Notes under the pieces: model-generated
What the model saw: the letters and a program-made list of their open reading frames with translations, nothing else
The model's database searches: none
Told to the model about the DNA's origin: nothing
DNA from: a virus
IMG/VR virus record: IMGVR_UViG_3300017782_000188
Span: 1 to 26,138 of that record
Length of the DNA stretch: 26,138 nt
Reading direction: 5' to 3' (one strand)
Translations under genes and position numbers: made by a program
Part shown: positions 8,117-16,082 of the stretch, in pieces
Numbering within the stretch: position 1 is the stretch's first letter
Layout of the letters: every line of letters begins with the position of its first letter

Positions 8117-8710
8117 TTAATCTTTTAAGAAATTTTTAAAAGACACTTTGCCTTCATTCATTTCTTGTCCGTAATCCATTTTATTCATTAACACATACAT
8201 CTTTTCACCAAGTAAGTTACCAGTATCATAATCTGAAACATAATGAAACCCTGCAACCACTCTACCGTAACCACATTCGTAAGCTGCTTTCATTAACTCT
8301 TTTTCTAATTGTGGTACTTTACCAGCAACATATCTTGCAAGTATAACTGATTGACATGCGTGACCACTAGGATATGACCTAGTTTTATTTGTTTTACTTG
8401 GTAAAGTATTTAAACTAGAAAGAACTTCAACAGGTCTTGCACGATTAAAAAAATCTTTAAAGTGTTTAATTATTGGCACAGACTCTTTTATAATTTGTTT
8501 AAATTCACTATCATGAAACTCTAAACCATTTTCTTCACAAACCTTGCGAATTGCATAGTAAGGTTCTTGGTCATGGTCTCTAACAGACTGTACTTGCTCA
8601 GGTGTTCTTGCCTTGACAATTCTCTCTACCTCTAACGCTTCTTTCATATCATCTTTTGGTGGTGGCGGTAAAGTAATTACTTCTTCTAGTTTTTGTCTAA
8701 AAAATATCAT
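8117..8710 (-). CDS. PAP2-type acid phosphatase inserted between terminase genes
   Basis: A 197-residue protein with the three phosphatase signatures of the PAP2/class A acid phosphatase superfamily: K85-x6-R92-P93 (KDFFNRARP), PSGH at 114-117, and R150-x5-H156-x3-D160 (GRVVAGFHYVSD; the usual SR is GR here). His117 and His156 would be the catalytic pair, so it looks active. There is no convincing signal peptide and no set of membrane helices, which favours a soluble enzyme. It overlaps the gp16 gene by 4 bases and abuts gp17, so it is fully embedded in the packaging operon. Its substrate is unknown; lipid phosphate, nucleotide or other phosphomonoesters are possible. Confidence 0.9.
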   Translation of the reverse strand: MIFFRQKLEEVITLPPPPKDDMKEALEVERIVKARTPEQVQSVRDHDQEPYYAIRKVCEENGLEFHDSEFKQIIKESVPIIKHFKDFFNRARPVEVLSSLNTLPSKTNKTRSYPSGHACQSVILARYVAGKVPQLEKELMKAAYECGYGRVVAGFHYVSDYDTGNLLGEKMYVLMNKMDYGQEMNEGKVSFKNFLKD

Positions 8711-9126
8711 TTTTCTTTTTTGCCCTTTAACATCTGTTGTAACTCAGTTGTTGAACCAACAAATAATGCGTTAGTAACACTCTTTGGTCCTTTATCAGGT
8801 ACGTCTTTTATTTTCTTTAACTTATCTTGCAAGTCTAAAAGATTTTGTGATACTTCACTTACTGTTTTAATTAGTTGTCCTGCAACTTCATAAGCACGAG
8901 GATGTTCTCCTTCTTTTGCAAGATTGAGTATACCATCAATTGCTTCATTACCTTTATCAATTAAATTATAAAGATTTTTTCTACCAGTCTCAAAGTCAAT
9001 ATCTGGATCCTTGTTTTCTGGTACTAACACTTCTGTTTTAGATACTCGTGATACTTCGTTCTCGAAAGTTTTATCTACCTCTGCAATACCTAATACTTCG
9101 TTTAGTTTATCATCAATGTTACTCAT
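8707..9126 (-). CDS. 16: Terminase small subunit gp16
   Basis: A 139-residue, mainly helical, charged protein (T4 gp16 is 164). The central segment, RKNLYNLIDKGNEAIDGILNLAKEGEHPRAYEVAGQLIKTV read in pieces (RKNLYNLIDKGNEAIDGIL; EHPRAYEVAGQLIKTV), is the conserved core of T4-like small terminases, followed by a coiled-coil stretch (SQNLLDLQDKLKKIKD). It oligomerises, selects concatemeric DNA and regulates gp17. The C-terminus is basic (LKGKKEK). It starts at ATG 9124-9126 and its TGA overlaps the phosphatase ATG. Confidence 0.93.
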   Translation of the reverse strand: MSNIDDKLNEVLGIAEVDKTFENEVSRVSKTEVLVPENKDPDIDFETGRKNLYNLIDKGNEAIDGILNLAKEGEHPRAYEVAGQLIKTVSEVSQNLLDLQDKLKKIKDVPDKGPKSVTNALFVGSTTELQQMLKGKKEK

Positions 9127-9142
9127 ATTAAAATCCTCTTAA

Positions 9143-9955
9143 TTACTTATCTTCACCAGTTGCCTCATCATAATCTAAAGTGTCGGTGAAGAAATCTATT
9201 GTAGTAGTGTATGTATAGTTGTCATCTTTATCGGCCGATGTTGGGTTTGGTGTAACTGTAACTCTTTCAACTCTTGGTGGACTAGCACTTTGTGCATTAG
9301 CATACATATCAGCAGAAACAGTTTTAATTACAGCTGATGTAGATACTGGTCCATACAAATATACTTTCGCAGTAAATGTAAGTGTGTAAATTATTCTTCT
9401 ACTACTTGTTAATGTTCCTGTATAACTATCTTCATAATCTACATTGTTTAATACAATTGGGATATCACTTTTTGTATCCATTGTTCTACTTTCAATCATA
9501 GTAACAGTATAGTCAGGTTGAAAGTATGGAAGTATTTGTTCTATTATTTGTAATCCATCATCTGAATTAGCAACATAAACACTTAAAGAAAAATCAACAT
9601 TATAAGGCACAGGTGTGTATTGACTATTCAGTTTAGTGGTGTCGGCATTTGTTGTTACTTTAGTTATCTTTTGATTCTTATTTAACTTACGACCGCCATC
9701 GTAACTATATCCAGTAACTTCAAATGACATTCGAGGTAGAGTGATTGCCACTTTTGAATCGTCTCCAGATAGGTCTTGTTGTGCATCTAATCTGGCTAAA
9801 AACTTTTCTTTTGGTGAATATGATAAAGGTACTTTAATATTTTGTAGAGGATTTCCGCTAGAATCTAATCTCTTAATATTTACATTATTAAATATTGTAC
9901 CGAACGCAATAACAGTATTACGAATTTTTTTGTGATAGAAGTGTTCTCCAAACAT
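9143..9955 (-). CDS. 15: Tail completion and sheath stabiliser gp15
   Basis: A 270-residue protein (T4 gp15 is 272), which caps the assembled tail and connects it to the neck. The N-terminus MFGEHFYHKKIRNTVIAFGTIFNN is the typical opening (read as MFGEHFYHKKIRN and TVIAFGTIFNN), followed by IKVPLSYSPKEKFLARLD, ITLPRMSFEVTGYSYDGGRKLN and VPYNVDFSLSVYVANSDDGLQI. The C-terminus is an acidic tail (TLDYDEATGEDK). Its ATG shares one base with the gp14 stop (TAATG), so the neck and tail-completion genes are coupled. Confidence 0.95.
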   Translation of the reverse strand: MFGEHFYHKKIRNTVIAFGTIFNNVNIKRLDSSGNPLQNIKVPLSYSPKEKFLARLDAQQDLSGDDSKVAITLPRMSFEVTGYSYDGGRKLNKNQKITKVTTNADTTKLNSQYTPVPYNVDFSLSVYVANSDDGLQIIEQILPYFQPDYTVTMIESRTMDTKSDIPIVLNNVDYEDSYTGTLTSSRRIIYTLTFTAKVYLYGPVSTSAVIKTVSADMYANAQSASPPRVERVTVTPNPTSADKDDNYTYTTTIDFFTDTLDYDEATGEDK

Positions 9956-10722
9956 TAGTATTCGTCAACCTCTCCGAATGGGTTTCTTTCGCTGAAGTCT
10001 AATATATCATCAGCAGTTGAAGATGTATTTGTTCCTGCAGCCGTTTCAAATGCCTGTCCTTGGTCAGTAGGTTGTTGAGTTGCCATTGTGAAACTCTCAT
10101 TTATTATGTAATCTATTTTACCAATACTACTTTCTAATACAAATGAACCGTCTTCGTTTTCTAAAGTAAATTGAAAATTCATTGAATCAGTTGATAGACT
10201 ATCTTCAACACTATCAATTGTAGAAATACCAGTATCAAGTCTTTCTGAACTATATTCAAATCTAGTACAAGATAACTTGTAGGTAGGTAAAGCATTTTGT
10301 TGATAGAATGGTTGTTCATGTTCAACAAACTGTATTTCAAAAAATGCACTTGTAGCTGGGAAGTAAACTAAGTCACCCTCTTGTGGTCTATCAGCAACTA
10401 AGTCTGCATTATTACCTACTAAAGTTTCCCATCTTAATTTAGATAAAGTAAATACAATGTCGTCTCTTAATTCTAAACCAAACTTTTTAATAATCTCTTG
10501 TTCGCCCATATATCCATCAGTATTATCTACATACATTTCAATGATATACGAATCATCAAATGAGCTTGCAGGATCCTCACCAAAGATTGTGTCTTTGTTG
10601 GCAATCTTTCTTGGTAAGTAATAGACATCTTGGCCGTAAATCTTGAGCTGTTCTATAATTAAATCTTCGTATAGTCTCTGCTCAGATGTTGTGCCTGTGT
10701 CGAAATAGACATTCGTTGGCAT
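9955..10722 (-). CDS. 14: Neck protein gp14
   Basis: A 255-residue protein (T4 gp14 is 256) forming the neck ring with gp13 at the portal. It opens MPTNVYFDTGTTSEQRLYED, then IIEQLKIYGQDVYYLPRK, FGEDPASSFDDSYIIEMYV and GYMGEQEIIKKFGLELRDD, all familiar gp14 blocks. The C-terminus (NPFGEVDEY) is likewise characteristic of the family in marine T4-like phages. It starts 4 bases after gp13 stops and overlaps gp15 by one base. Confidence 0.95.
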   Translation of the reverse strand: MPTNVYFDTGTTSEQRLYEDLIIEQLKIYGQDVYYLPRKIANKDTIFGEDPASSFDDSYIIEMYVDNTDGYMGEQEIIKKFGLELRDDIVFTLSKLRWETLVGNNADLVADRPQEGDLVYFPATSAFFEIQFVEHEQPFYQQNALPTYKLSCTRFEYSSERLDTGISTIDSVEDSLSTDSMNFQFTLENEDGSFVLESSIGKIDYIINESFTMATQQPTDQGQAFETAAGTNTSSTADDILDFSERNPFGEVDEY

Positions 10723-10726
10723 TTAG

Positions 10727-11533
10727 TTATCCTTGTTGCATGTGAGCGGGTTCTTCATAATTTAATCTGATTTCTTCCTCTAACTGTCGTTGTTCTTGAA
10801 TTGCTGTAGAGAATAATTCAGGCCCATTTAAAGTAACCCCACCTAACATAGCGGTGCCTGAAAATTTTGAAAGATTTTGTCCCCATTGTTTTTTAATTAG
10901 TGTTGTAGCATATCTTTTTAAATATATGTCATCATATATATCGGTATGAGTATCAGGGTCTAATTTACGAAAAACTTCTATAATTAAATATTCGTCTGCC
11001 TTTATATCTACTCCCCAATCCATATCAATAAACAATCTGTTTGATAAATGATTAAATCTCATTGGTTTTTCTCCCACTAAAACGTGGTCAAGAAAATCAA
11101 GATGTTGCATTGTCATTTGATAATGTACGATACTTGTAGATGAAAAATCATACAAGTCATTTAATCTTAATTGATATCTAACATCAAACATGTTTAAGTT
11201 TGCTCTGTCTGATAAAGGAAATACATTGACAACAGAAATTACACTTGAAGGAACTACAATAAAATTATCTGCTCTTTCATAAGCAGTTGTAATAGAATTG
11301 TCTGTAACTGACTCTGAAGTATTAGTTGTCATTCTTGTAATATCAGCAGCAGTTACTTTATATTTTAAATACATTCTCTCAACACCATCAACATGATATT
11401 GGGCAAAATATTGAATTGCTTCGTCTATTCTGTCATCTACTTGGTCATCATCAACATTTATATCTATTACTGGCTTACCTAATGCTCGTAAACAATACTC
11501 TTTAAATGTTGCTTTTGTACTTGGGACTGCCAT
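10727..11533 (-). CDS. 13: Neck (head completion) protein gp13
   Basis: A 268-residue protein (T4 gp13 is 309). The N-terminal block MAVPSTKATFKEYCLRALGKP followed by VIDINVDDDQVDDRIDEAIQYF is the conserved start of gp13 in T4-like marine phages; further matches are QLRLNDLYDF, LDHVLVGEKPMRFNHLSNRL and KKQWGQNLSKFSGTAMLGGV. It seals the DNA-filled head and joins it to gp14. It is the first gene after the fibre region and has its own late promoter (11555-11562) and a purine-rich AAGGAAG ribosome-binding site. Confidence 0.95.
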   Translation of the reverse strand: MAVPSTKATFKEYCLRALGKPVIDINVDDDQVDDRIDEAIQYFAQYHVDGVERMYLKYKVTAADITRMTTNTSESVTDNSITTAYERADNFIVVPSSVISVVNVFPLSDRANLNMFDVRYQLRLNDLYDFSSTSIVHYQMTMQHLDFLDHVLVGEKPMRFNHLSNRLFIDMDWGVDIKADEYLIIEVFRKLDPDTHTDIYDDIYLKRYATTLIKKQWGQNLSKFSGTAMLGGVTLNGPELFSTAIQEQRQLEEEIRLNYEEPAHMQQG

Positions 11534-11554
11534 ATATTATTCTTCCTTTATAAC

Positions 11555-11562
11555 TATTTATA
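11555..11562 (-). promoter_or_regulatory. T4-type late promoter before gp13
   Basis: An exact TATAAATA on the coding strand in the 33-base gap between the 430-residue fibre gene and gp13. It is well placed to drive the whole neck-terminase block. AAGGAAG follows about 12 bases before the ATG. Confidence 0.82.
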
Positions 11563-11566
11563 CTTA

Positions 11567-12859
11567 TTACAATGCCATTGCAAGTGCCATAGCGAACGCC
11601 TGTGTTGTTTTTGTGTCTAGTTGTGTTTGTATTGCACTTGTAACTCCGTCTAAATGACCTATTTCAGTTGACGTTACAGCACTTACAGATACATCACCAT
11701 TACCATCAGAAACTAATGCTCTTGCAGTAGTTAAGTTTTCCATCTTACTAAATGCAATTGCGGCTGATGATTTAATATCTGCATTAACAATATTTGTAAT
11801 TGTGTTATTATCAGAATCAATACTTTTGTTTGTTAAAGTTTTTGTTGTAGCAGCAAGAAAAGTATCTAGTGTAGCAATTGTTGTTTGACGCATTGTACCA
11901 TTATCGTTAGTTACTAAACCATCACCACTTGCAAAAGCAGTTGTTCCCGCTGATGTGTCGCCATCTATTATATTTAATTCAGCGGCAGTTGAAGTAACAC
12001 CATCTAAGATGTTTAATTCTTCTGGTGTTGATGTAATTTGTGTTGCTGATGCAGCTGCAAGAACTGGTAATGTTCCTGAAACATTAGGTAAAGATATTGT
12101 TCTATCTGCTGTTGGGTCAACTGTTGTTAATGTTGTTTCATGAGCATCTGCTGTTGCACCTTCAAATACAAAAGCATTTTGAATACTAACAGTTGTAGAG
12201 TCGACTGTTGTAGTTTGACCTGAAACAGATAAGTTACCTGCAATGGTAACATTTGCACCACTCAATGTTATAGCATTACTACCACCATTAGCAATTGTAC
12301 TTGTGGTTAGTGTTGTAATTGTTTGTGAAGTTGCTGTCCCCCCAACAACACCATTAATTGTTGGAGCAGTTAAAGTTTTATTCGTGAGTGTTGAAGATGT
12401 TCCAGAAACAAAAGTATCTATCTGTGAAGCATTAAGTCTTTTTTCTGTACCACCATCTGATACTACAAATTTATCTGTAGCAGCTAAAGTAATTCCTGTA
12501 CCATCAGCATATGAGTCAATGTCTAATCCTAATTCTGCATTAACATAGGTTGATATTTGAGATGCGGTTACAAATTTTTCTGTACCACCATCTGAGATAG
12601 CAAACTTATCAGTATCAGCAATTGTTGCACTTGACCCATCGGTCATTCCGTCAATATTAATAATTGCTTCTACACTACCAAATTCTAACGCACTAGCACC
12701 TGAATTAACTTTTAATACTTGACCAGCAGAACCTATTGATAATGAAGCCCCAAGACCACCATGTGTTAGTCCTACTGTATCGCCTGTCTGAAACTCAGAA
12801 AGACCTGTTGCAGTACCGGCGTCATTAAATACTGCTCTAATTGGTGTTTTATTTGCCAT
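11567..12859 (-). CDS. Fibre-like virion protein (430 aa) with AMAL C-terminal tag
   Basis: A 430-residue, low-complexity, beta-rich protein (Thr, Ser, Ala, Asn, Gly, Asp). It has two related modules near residues 80 and 120 (TDKFAISDGGTEKF and TDKFVVSDGGTEKR), one TLTNKTLTAPTI element, a DAHETTLTTVDPTADRTISLP element shared with the two proteins at 22103-24655, and LNILDGVTST/LNIIDGDTSA repeats. These are typical of marine myovirus fibre or baseplate-attached proteins. The last ten residues are AFAMALAMAL, similar to the ends of the two related proteins. It starts at ATG 12857-12859, nine bases after the 436-residue gene. Its exact place in the virion is unknown. Confidence 0.85.
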   Translation of the reverse strand: MANKTPIRAVFNDAGTATGLSEFQTGDTVGLTHGGLGASLSIGSAGQVLKVNSGASALEFGSVEAIINIDGMTDGSSATIADTDKFAISDGGTEKFVTASQISTYVNAELGLDIDSYADGTGITLAATDKFVVSDGGTEKRLNASQIDTFVSGTSSTLTNKTLTAPTINGVVGGTATSQTITTLTTSTIANGGSNAITLSGANVTIAGNLSVSGQTTTVDSTTVSIQNAFVFEGATADAHETTLTTVDPTADRTISLPNVSGTLPVLAAASATQITSTPEELNILDGVTSTAAELNIIDGDTSAGTTAFASGDGLVTNDNGTMRQTTIATLDTFLAATTKTLTNKSIDSDNNTITNIVNADIKSSAAIAFSKMENLTTARALVSDGNGDVSVSAVTSTEIGHLDGVTSAIQTQLDTKTTQAFAMALAMAL

Positions 12860-12868
12860 TATTTATTC

Positions 12869-14179
12869 CTAAAATTGAAAAATGGTAGTGTCACTATCAG
12901 CTAGTGCATTGCCATTTGCCAATGTAAATGTTTTTGTTCCTGTAAACGTTGTTCGAGTATCAATCGAAGCGTTAAACTCAAAGTCTGTATTCTTTGTATC
13001 TAGTCCTGCTGAAGCAGTAAAAAAAGGTATTACTCTTGTAGGTTGTCCCCCAGCTGCACCAGTACCACTAGCCAAAATTGCTAATTCGTTATCACCTGAT
13101 TTTGTGCCTGCAGGTAATGTTGCACCTGTTGCTGATATTGCAATTGCACCTGTGCCATCAGAACTTATTGTTGCACCTGCAAGGTCAATTGTATCACCAG
13201 CAAGAAATAAATCATTAAATCTTTTTGTTGAACTACCTAAATTTCTTAGATTAGTTACATCTGGTACAATGTCTTGGTCAATTCGACTTAAATCTACTGG
13301 TGCCCCAAAAGTACCATCTTGTAAATCTAAACCGTCACCAGCATTTGAACCACTTGAATCTGTGCCATCTAAAATTACTCTATCACCAGCATTTGAACCA
13401 CTTGAATCTGTAGCATTTAAAACTAAATCTTCAGTTTCTAAAACTGTACCTACAAACGTATTAGTTGCTGAGTCAAATTGTAAAACTCTTTTATCTACTA
13501 GAGCAGTATCAGTATCAATATCAGTTAATCCAGCCAATGATGAAGATGCTGTTCCAAAAACTATTTTACCTGTTGATGCTTGATACTTTAATACCTTGCC
13601 ATCACCAATAGAACTTATATCTACATCATCTAACTTTGTTAAATTAACTTCACCGCCACCACCTATTGTGGACATTTGTTTAGTTACAATATCTTTAAAT
13701 TGAACAAACTCTTTTTTCATATCATCTAAAGAGGTTATCTTATCTAAAGATTTTAATTTTTCTTTTTCTAGTTCATTTGCAACTTTCATTTCAGAAAGTT
13801 TTTTAGTTGTTTGTTTAATTATATCATCTGTATTGTCATCTTCAGAAATTTCAATTTCAATAACTGGTTTTTCTTCTTTTATTTCTTTCTTAGGTTCTAG
13901 TAATAATTCTTTTTTCTTTTTTGGTTTTGTTTTCTTTTTCTCTTTCTTTAGAGAAGAAAACAATTCTTCTAAATCAGATATTTTCTTTTCTGCCTTAGCA
14001 ACTTTTTCTTGTGATTGTTTTTTTGCATCAGCAATTACAGAGAAAAAGTCTTCTAATTTCTCTTCTGGTTGTTCTGCGACCTTAACAACCTTCTTTATAT
14101 CTTCTTTGATTTTAGAATTTAACTTTTTTTCTTGTAAGAGTGAAATTTGTTTTTCTATATCTGGATCAATATCTATCAT
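12869..14179 (-). CDS. Fibre-like virion protein with Lys/Glu coiled-coil N-terminus (436 aa)
   Basis: Residues 1 to about 170 are extremely rich in Lys and Glu and read as long coiled-coil helices, with a KKEKKKTKPKKKKELL stretch. A GGGGE linker near residue 175 leads into a beta-rich fibre-like half (LDDVDISSIGDGKVLKYQAST, then SLAGLTDIDTD and a LGSSTKRFNDLFLAGDTIDL block). This suggests a helical trimerising or anchoring domain fused to a fibre shaft; that is inference. A 16-residue unit TDSSGSNAGDxxxLxDG is duplicated, giving two 29-base exact DNA repeats (13335-13363 and 13383-13411). It starts two bases after the stop of the 110-residue gene. Confidence 0.82.
   Translation of the reverse strand: MIDIDPDIEKQISLLQEKKLNSKIKEDIKKVVKVAEQPEEKLEDFFSVIADAKKQSQEKVAKAEKKISDLEELFSSLKKEKKKTKPKKKKELLLEPKKEIKEEKPVIEIEISEDDNTDDIIKQTTKKLSEMKVANELEKEKLKSLDKITSLDDMKKEFVQFKDIVTKQMSTIGGGGEVNLTKLDDVDISSIGDGKVLKYQASTGKIVFGTASSSLAGLTDIDTDTALVDKRVLQFDSATNTFVGTVLETEDLVLNATDSSGSNAGDRVILDGTDSSGSNAGDGLDLQDGTFGAPVDLSRIDQDIVPDVTNLRNLGSSTKRFNDLFLAGDTIDLAGATISSDGTGAIAISATGATLPAGTKSGDNELAILASGTGAAGGQPTRVIPFFTASAGLDTKNTDFEFNASIDTRTTFTGTKTFTLANGNALADSDTTIFQF
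13335..13411 (-). repeat. Tandem 48-base duplication in the coiled-coil fibre gene
   Basis: The 29-base stretch at 13335-13363 recurs exactly at 13383-13411, a period of 48 bases or 16 codons, encoding two copies of ATDSSGSNAGD/GTDSSGSNAGD. The near-perfect DNA identity suggests a recent in-frame duplication in the fibre half of the protein. Confidence 0.9.
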
Positions 14180-14181
14180 AA

Positions 14182-14514
14182 TTATCTACTTACGCTTGGT
14201 GTTACCGTTGCACGTCCCTCTATTCTTCGAGTGATAAGTCCTGAACTATCAGTTGTTGTCAAATCCCAAACATATCTACCTTCTGAAAGAGCACCTGTTA
14301 CAGTATCAGTTAGTGCAATAGAGCAAGTGCCGTCAGTTGCACTTACCTTTGCTGTTGTAAACGAGGTTGATGAACTAGCAAGATGTGTTTTTCTCAATGT
14401 AGCAGTTATCGTTTCGCTTGATAAATCGACTACTGTTCCTGTCGAATCTTTTACTGTTAATGTTTCAGTATAATCGCAATCTTGGTCGATAGTAATGTTC
14501 TGTATTGTTGCCAT
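14182..14514 (-). CDS. Small beta-sandwich adaptor-like virion protein (110 aa)
   Basis: A 110-residue protein with the layout of widespread phage N-terminal adaptor domains (BppU/fibre-base type): ITIDQDCDYTETLTVKDSTG, VVDLSSETITATLRKTH, then CSIALTDTVTGALSEGRYVWDLTTTDSSG and a closing RRIEGRATVTPSVSR. The GRYVWDL...G..TRR.EG..TVTP pattern is the recognisable part. Here it stands alone rather than fused to a fibre, so it may bridge baseplate and fibre. It has an exact late promoter at 14542-14549 and an AGGAA ribosome-binding site 7 bases before the ATG. Confidence 0.8.
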   Translation of the reverse strand: MATIQNITIDQDCDYTETLTVKDSTGTVVDLSSETITATLRKTHLASSSTSFTTAKVSATDGTCSIALTDTVTGALSEGRYVWDLTTTDSSGLITRRIEGRATVTPSVSR

Positions 14515-14541
14515 TAATCATTCCTGTTTTTCTTATAATAC

Positions 14542-14549
14542 TATTTATA
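14542..14549 (-). promoter_or_regulatory. T4-type late promoter before the 110-residue adaptor gene
   Basis: An exact TATAAATA on the coding strand, 28 bases before the ATG. It restarts late transcription after the hairpin cluster that ends the radical SAM unit. Confidence 0.82.
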
Positions 14550-14579
14550 ATTCAAGAAAAGAGAAAGCTAAAACAATTT

Positions 14580-14645
14580 AACGGGATTTGCCGTCTCATA
14601 GCCGCCCGCTAGGCGGCGTTAGGGGCTGCCTGCATATGATAGTAC
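14580..14645 (-). terminator. GC-rich hairpin cluster, putative terminator or structured RNA
   Basis: This stretch is conspicuously GC-rich (37 of 60 bases in 14581-14640) inside an AT-rich genome. On the coding strand three short stem-loops can be drawn in series: GGGG/CCCC (outermost), a perfect GCCGCC-TAGCG-GGCGGC hairpin (14601-14617), and GACGG-CAAATC-CCGTT. There is no clean U-tract after the strong hairpin, so a classic intrinsic terminator is only partly supported. It lies right after the radical SAM stop and before a late promoter, so it probably separates two transcription units. It may instead be a structured RNA or a scar from a horizontal insertion. Confidence 0.45.
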
Positions 14646-14654
14646 CCCCTAATT

Positions 14655-16082
14655 TTAGACATTTTTAACCTGTATATCTGATTTTCTTCGAACTATTGTA
14701 ATTGGTTGGGGTTTTAACTCACCTATTTTTCTTGCTTTTCGTGTATTCTTAGGTTTACCGTTTACTGCCCAAAATATATCTTTACGGTCTTCTCTAAAAT
14801 CGCCTTCAATATGTATTGGAAAATAACCTGAGATACTATCTATAACATGGCAAAGCATAATCACGTTATCACTATATGCATTATTACAAGATGCTTCCCA
14901 AAGTTCACCTGTTAAAAATAAACAAGAACCTTTACATAGATGTATTACAGGACATTTAGGACAGTCTGGTCGGTCACTCCAATGTGTGCCTGTTTTTATT
15001 TTTACTTTCTCTAAATCATTTACATGACCAATATGATGTGAAATGCCTGCAGGATTAGTTGATACAGGACTTACATTTTGACAAGTCAAAACATTTCCAT
15101 TTAAATCTACAGCCATATTTTTTCTTTCACTCATTCCGCATTTTTGAGGTAATGTTTCTACACGTCTTCCTATCTGTAGACTTTTAATAAAATCTCTGGC
15201 CTTTTTGTCAACTAAACCAAATCTTGACGCTGTGTTTTCTCTTAATTCAGCAGCTGCTTTAATTCTGTACTCAACATCTTTTTCACCATCTAATAAAGAA
15301 GTATCAAGACCTCCTTCATCATACGCATCAATAAAACCACCTTCACCAAGTTCTAAATATTGTAAATATTCTTTACCAATTTCTTTTTCTACAAAGTTTT
15401 CAAACCATTTTTGAACAGTTGCACGACTTATATTGTCGGCATGTATCATTGAATTAAAAGACATTCTACCTTTAGGTGCTAATCTTTTAAATAAATCTAT
15501 AATACCTACTTTTGATTTAGGGTCACTCAAAGGGTCAGGACCACGAATATGTTGACCTACAGCATCATGTGACATTCCTATAGAAAACCCATACTCTTCT
15601 AAAAAATCATTCTTTTTTTTATCTAATAAACTACCATTAGTAACCATACTCATTGTACAATCAGGATATTTTTTCTTTAATGCAATAGCTAATGGTTTCA
15701 AAGTTTTCCAATAAACTAAAGGTTCTCCTCCCCAAAATTCAAATCTTGGTTTGCCGTCACCATGATACCAGTTGTCCATGTTACTAACAAAGTCATCTAC
15801 TTGTTTGTAATTAGTTGCTTTTGCTCTAGGAACAAATCTTTGACTACAGTATGAACAAGAATAGTTACAAGATAAACCTAATTGTATTTTAATTTTTTCT
15901 AGTTCACCTTTTCCTTTTTCCATTTCTGCAACTTTAACGTTATTTGGGTCTTGTACTTCTGCACCTCTTATCACTGGCAGTCCTGTATCTTTCCAATGTA
16001 ACGTACTTACATCAGTATCATATACCATTTGTCTTTTATGTTGTGTCTTAAAGTTATGACAAGTTAATGTAAATTTAGGCAT
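14655..16082 (-). CDS. Radical SAM/SPASM enzyme, peptide- or protein-modifying type
   Basis: 475 residues from the ATG at 16080-16082, which shares one base with the preceding stop (TAATG) and has AAGGG upstream. An earlier in-frame ATG at 16118 would add 12 residues. The radical SAM motif is C72-x3-C76-x2-C79, with GGEP at 118-121. The C-terminal SPASM signature is complete: C315-x13-G-x4-C334, then C374-x2-C377-x5-C383-x3-C387, and C399/C411, enough for two auxiliary [4Fe-4S] clusters. Such enzymes modify peptides or proteins (sulfatase formylglycine maturation, thioether or other crosslinks). There is no sulfatase here. It is the last gene of the oxygenase cassette and sits among fibre genes, so a virion protein is a plausible substrate (inference). 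Confidence 0.93.
   Translation of the reverse strand: MPKFTLTCHNFKTQHKRQMVYDTDVSTLHWKDTGLPVIRGAEVQDPNNVKVAEMEKGKGELEKIKIQLGLSCNYSCSYCSQRFVPRAKATNYKQVDDFVSNMDNWYHGDGKPRFEFWGGEPLVYWKTLKPLAIALKKKYPDCTMSMVTNGSLLDKKKNDFLEEYGFSIGMSHDAVGQHIRGPDPLSDPKSKVGIIDLFKRLAPKGRMSFNSMIHADNISRATVQKWFENFVEKEIGKEYLQYLELGEGGFIDAYDEGGLDTSLLDGEKDVEYRIKAAAELRENTASRFGLVDKKARDFIKSLQIGRRVETLPQKCGMSERKNMAVDLNGNVLTCQNVSPVSTNPAGISHHIGHVNDLEKVKIKTGTHWSDRPDCPKCPVIHLCKGSCLFLTGELWEASCNNAYSDNVIMLCHVIDSISGYFPIHIEGDFREDRKDIFWAVNGKPKNTRKARKIGELKPQPITIVRRKSDIQVKNV

Noticed and set aside
12860-12867. AATAAATA as a late promoter before the 430-residue gene
   Set aside because: It has one mismatch and directly abuts the ATG, leaving no room for a leader or ribosome-binding site.
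12882-13583. 233-residue open frame on the plus strand
   Set aside because: It lies fully inside the 436-residue fibre gene on the opposite strand, with Val/Pro/Ser-rich composition typical of the reverse reading of Thr/Gly/Asp-rich fibre codons.
14580-14645. tRNA gene or tRNA fragment in the GC-rich gap
   Set aside because: No acceptor stem pairing, T-loop (TTCRA) or anticodon arm could be drawn; only short independent hairpins fit.
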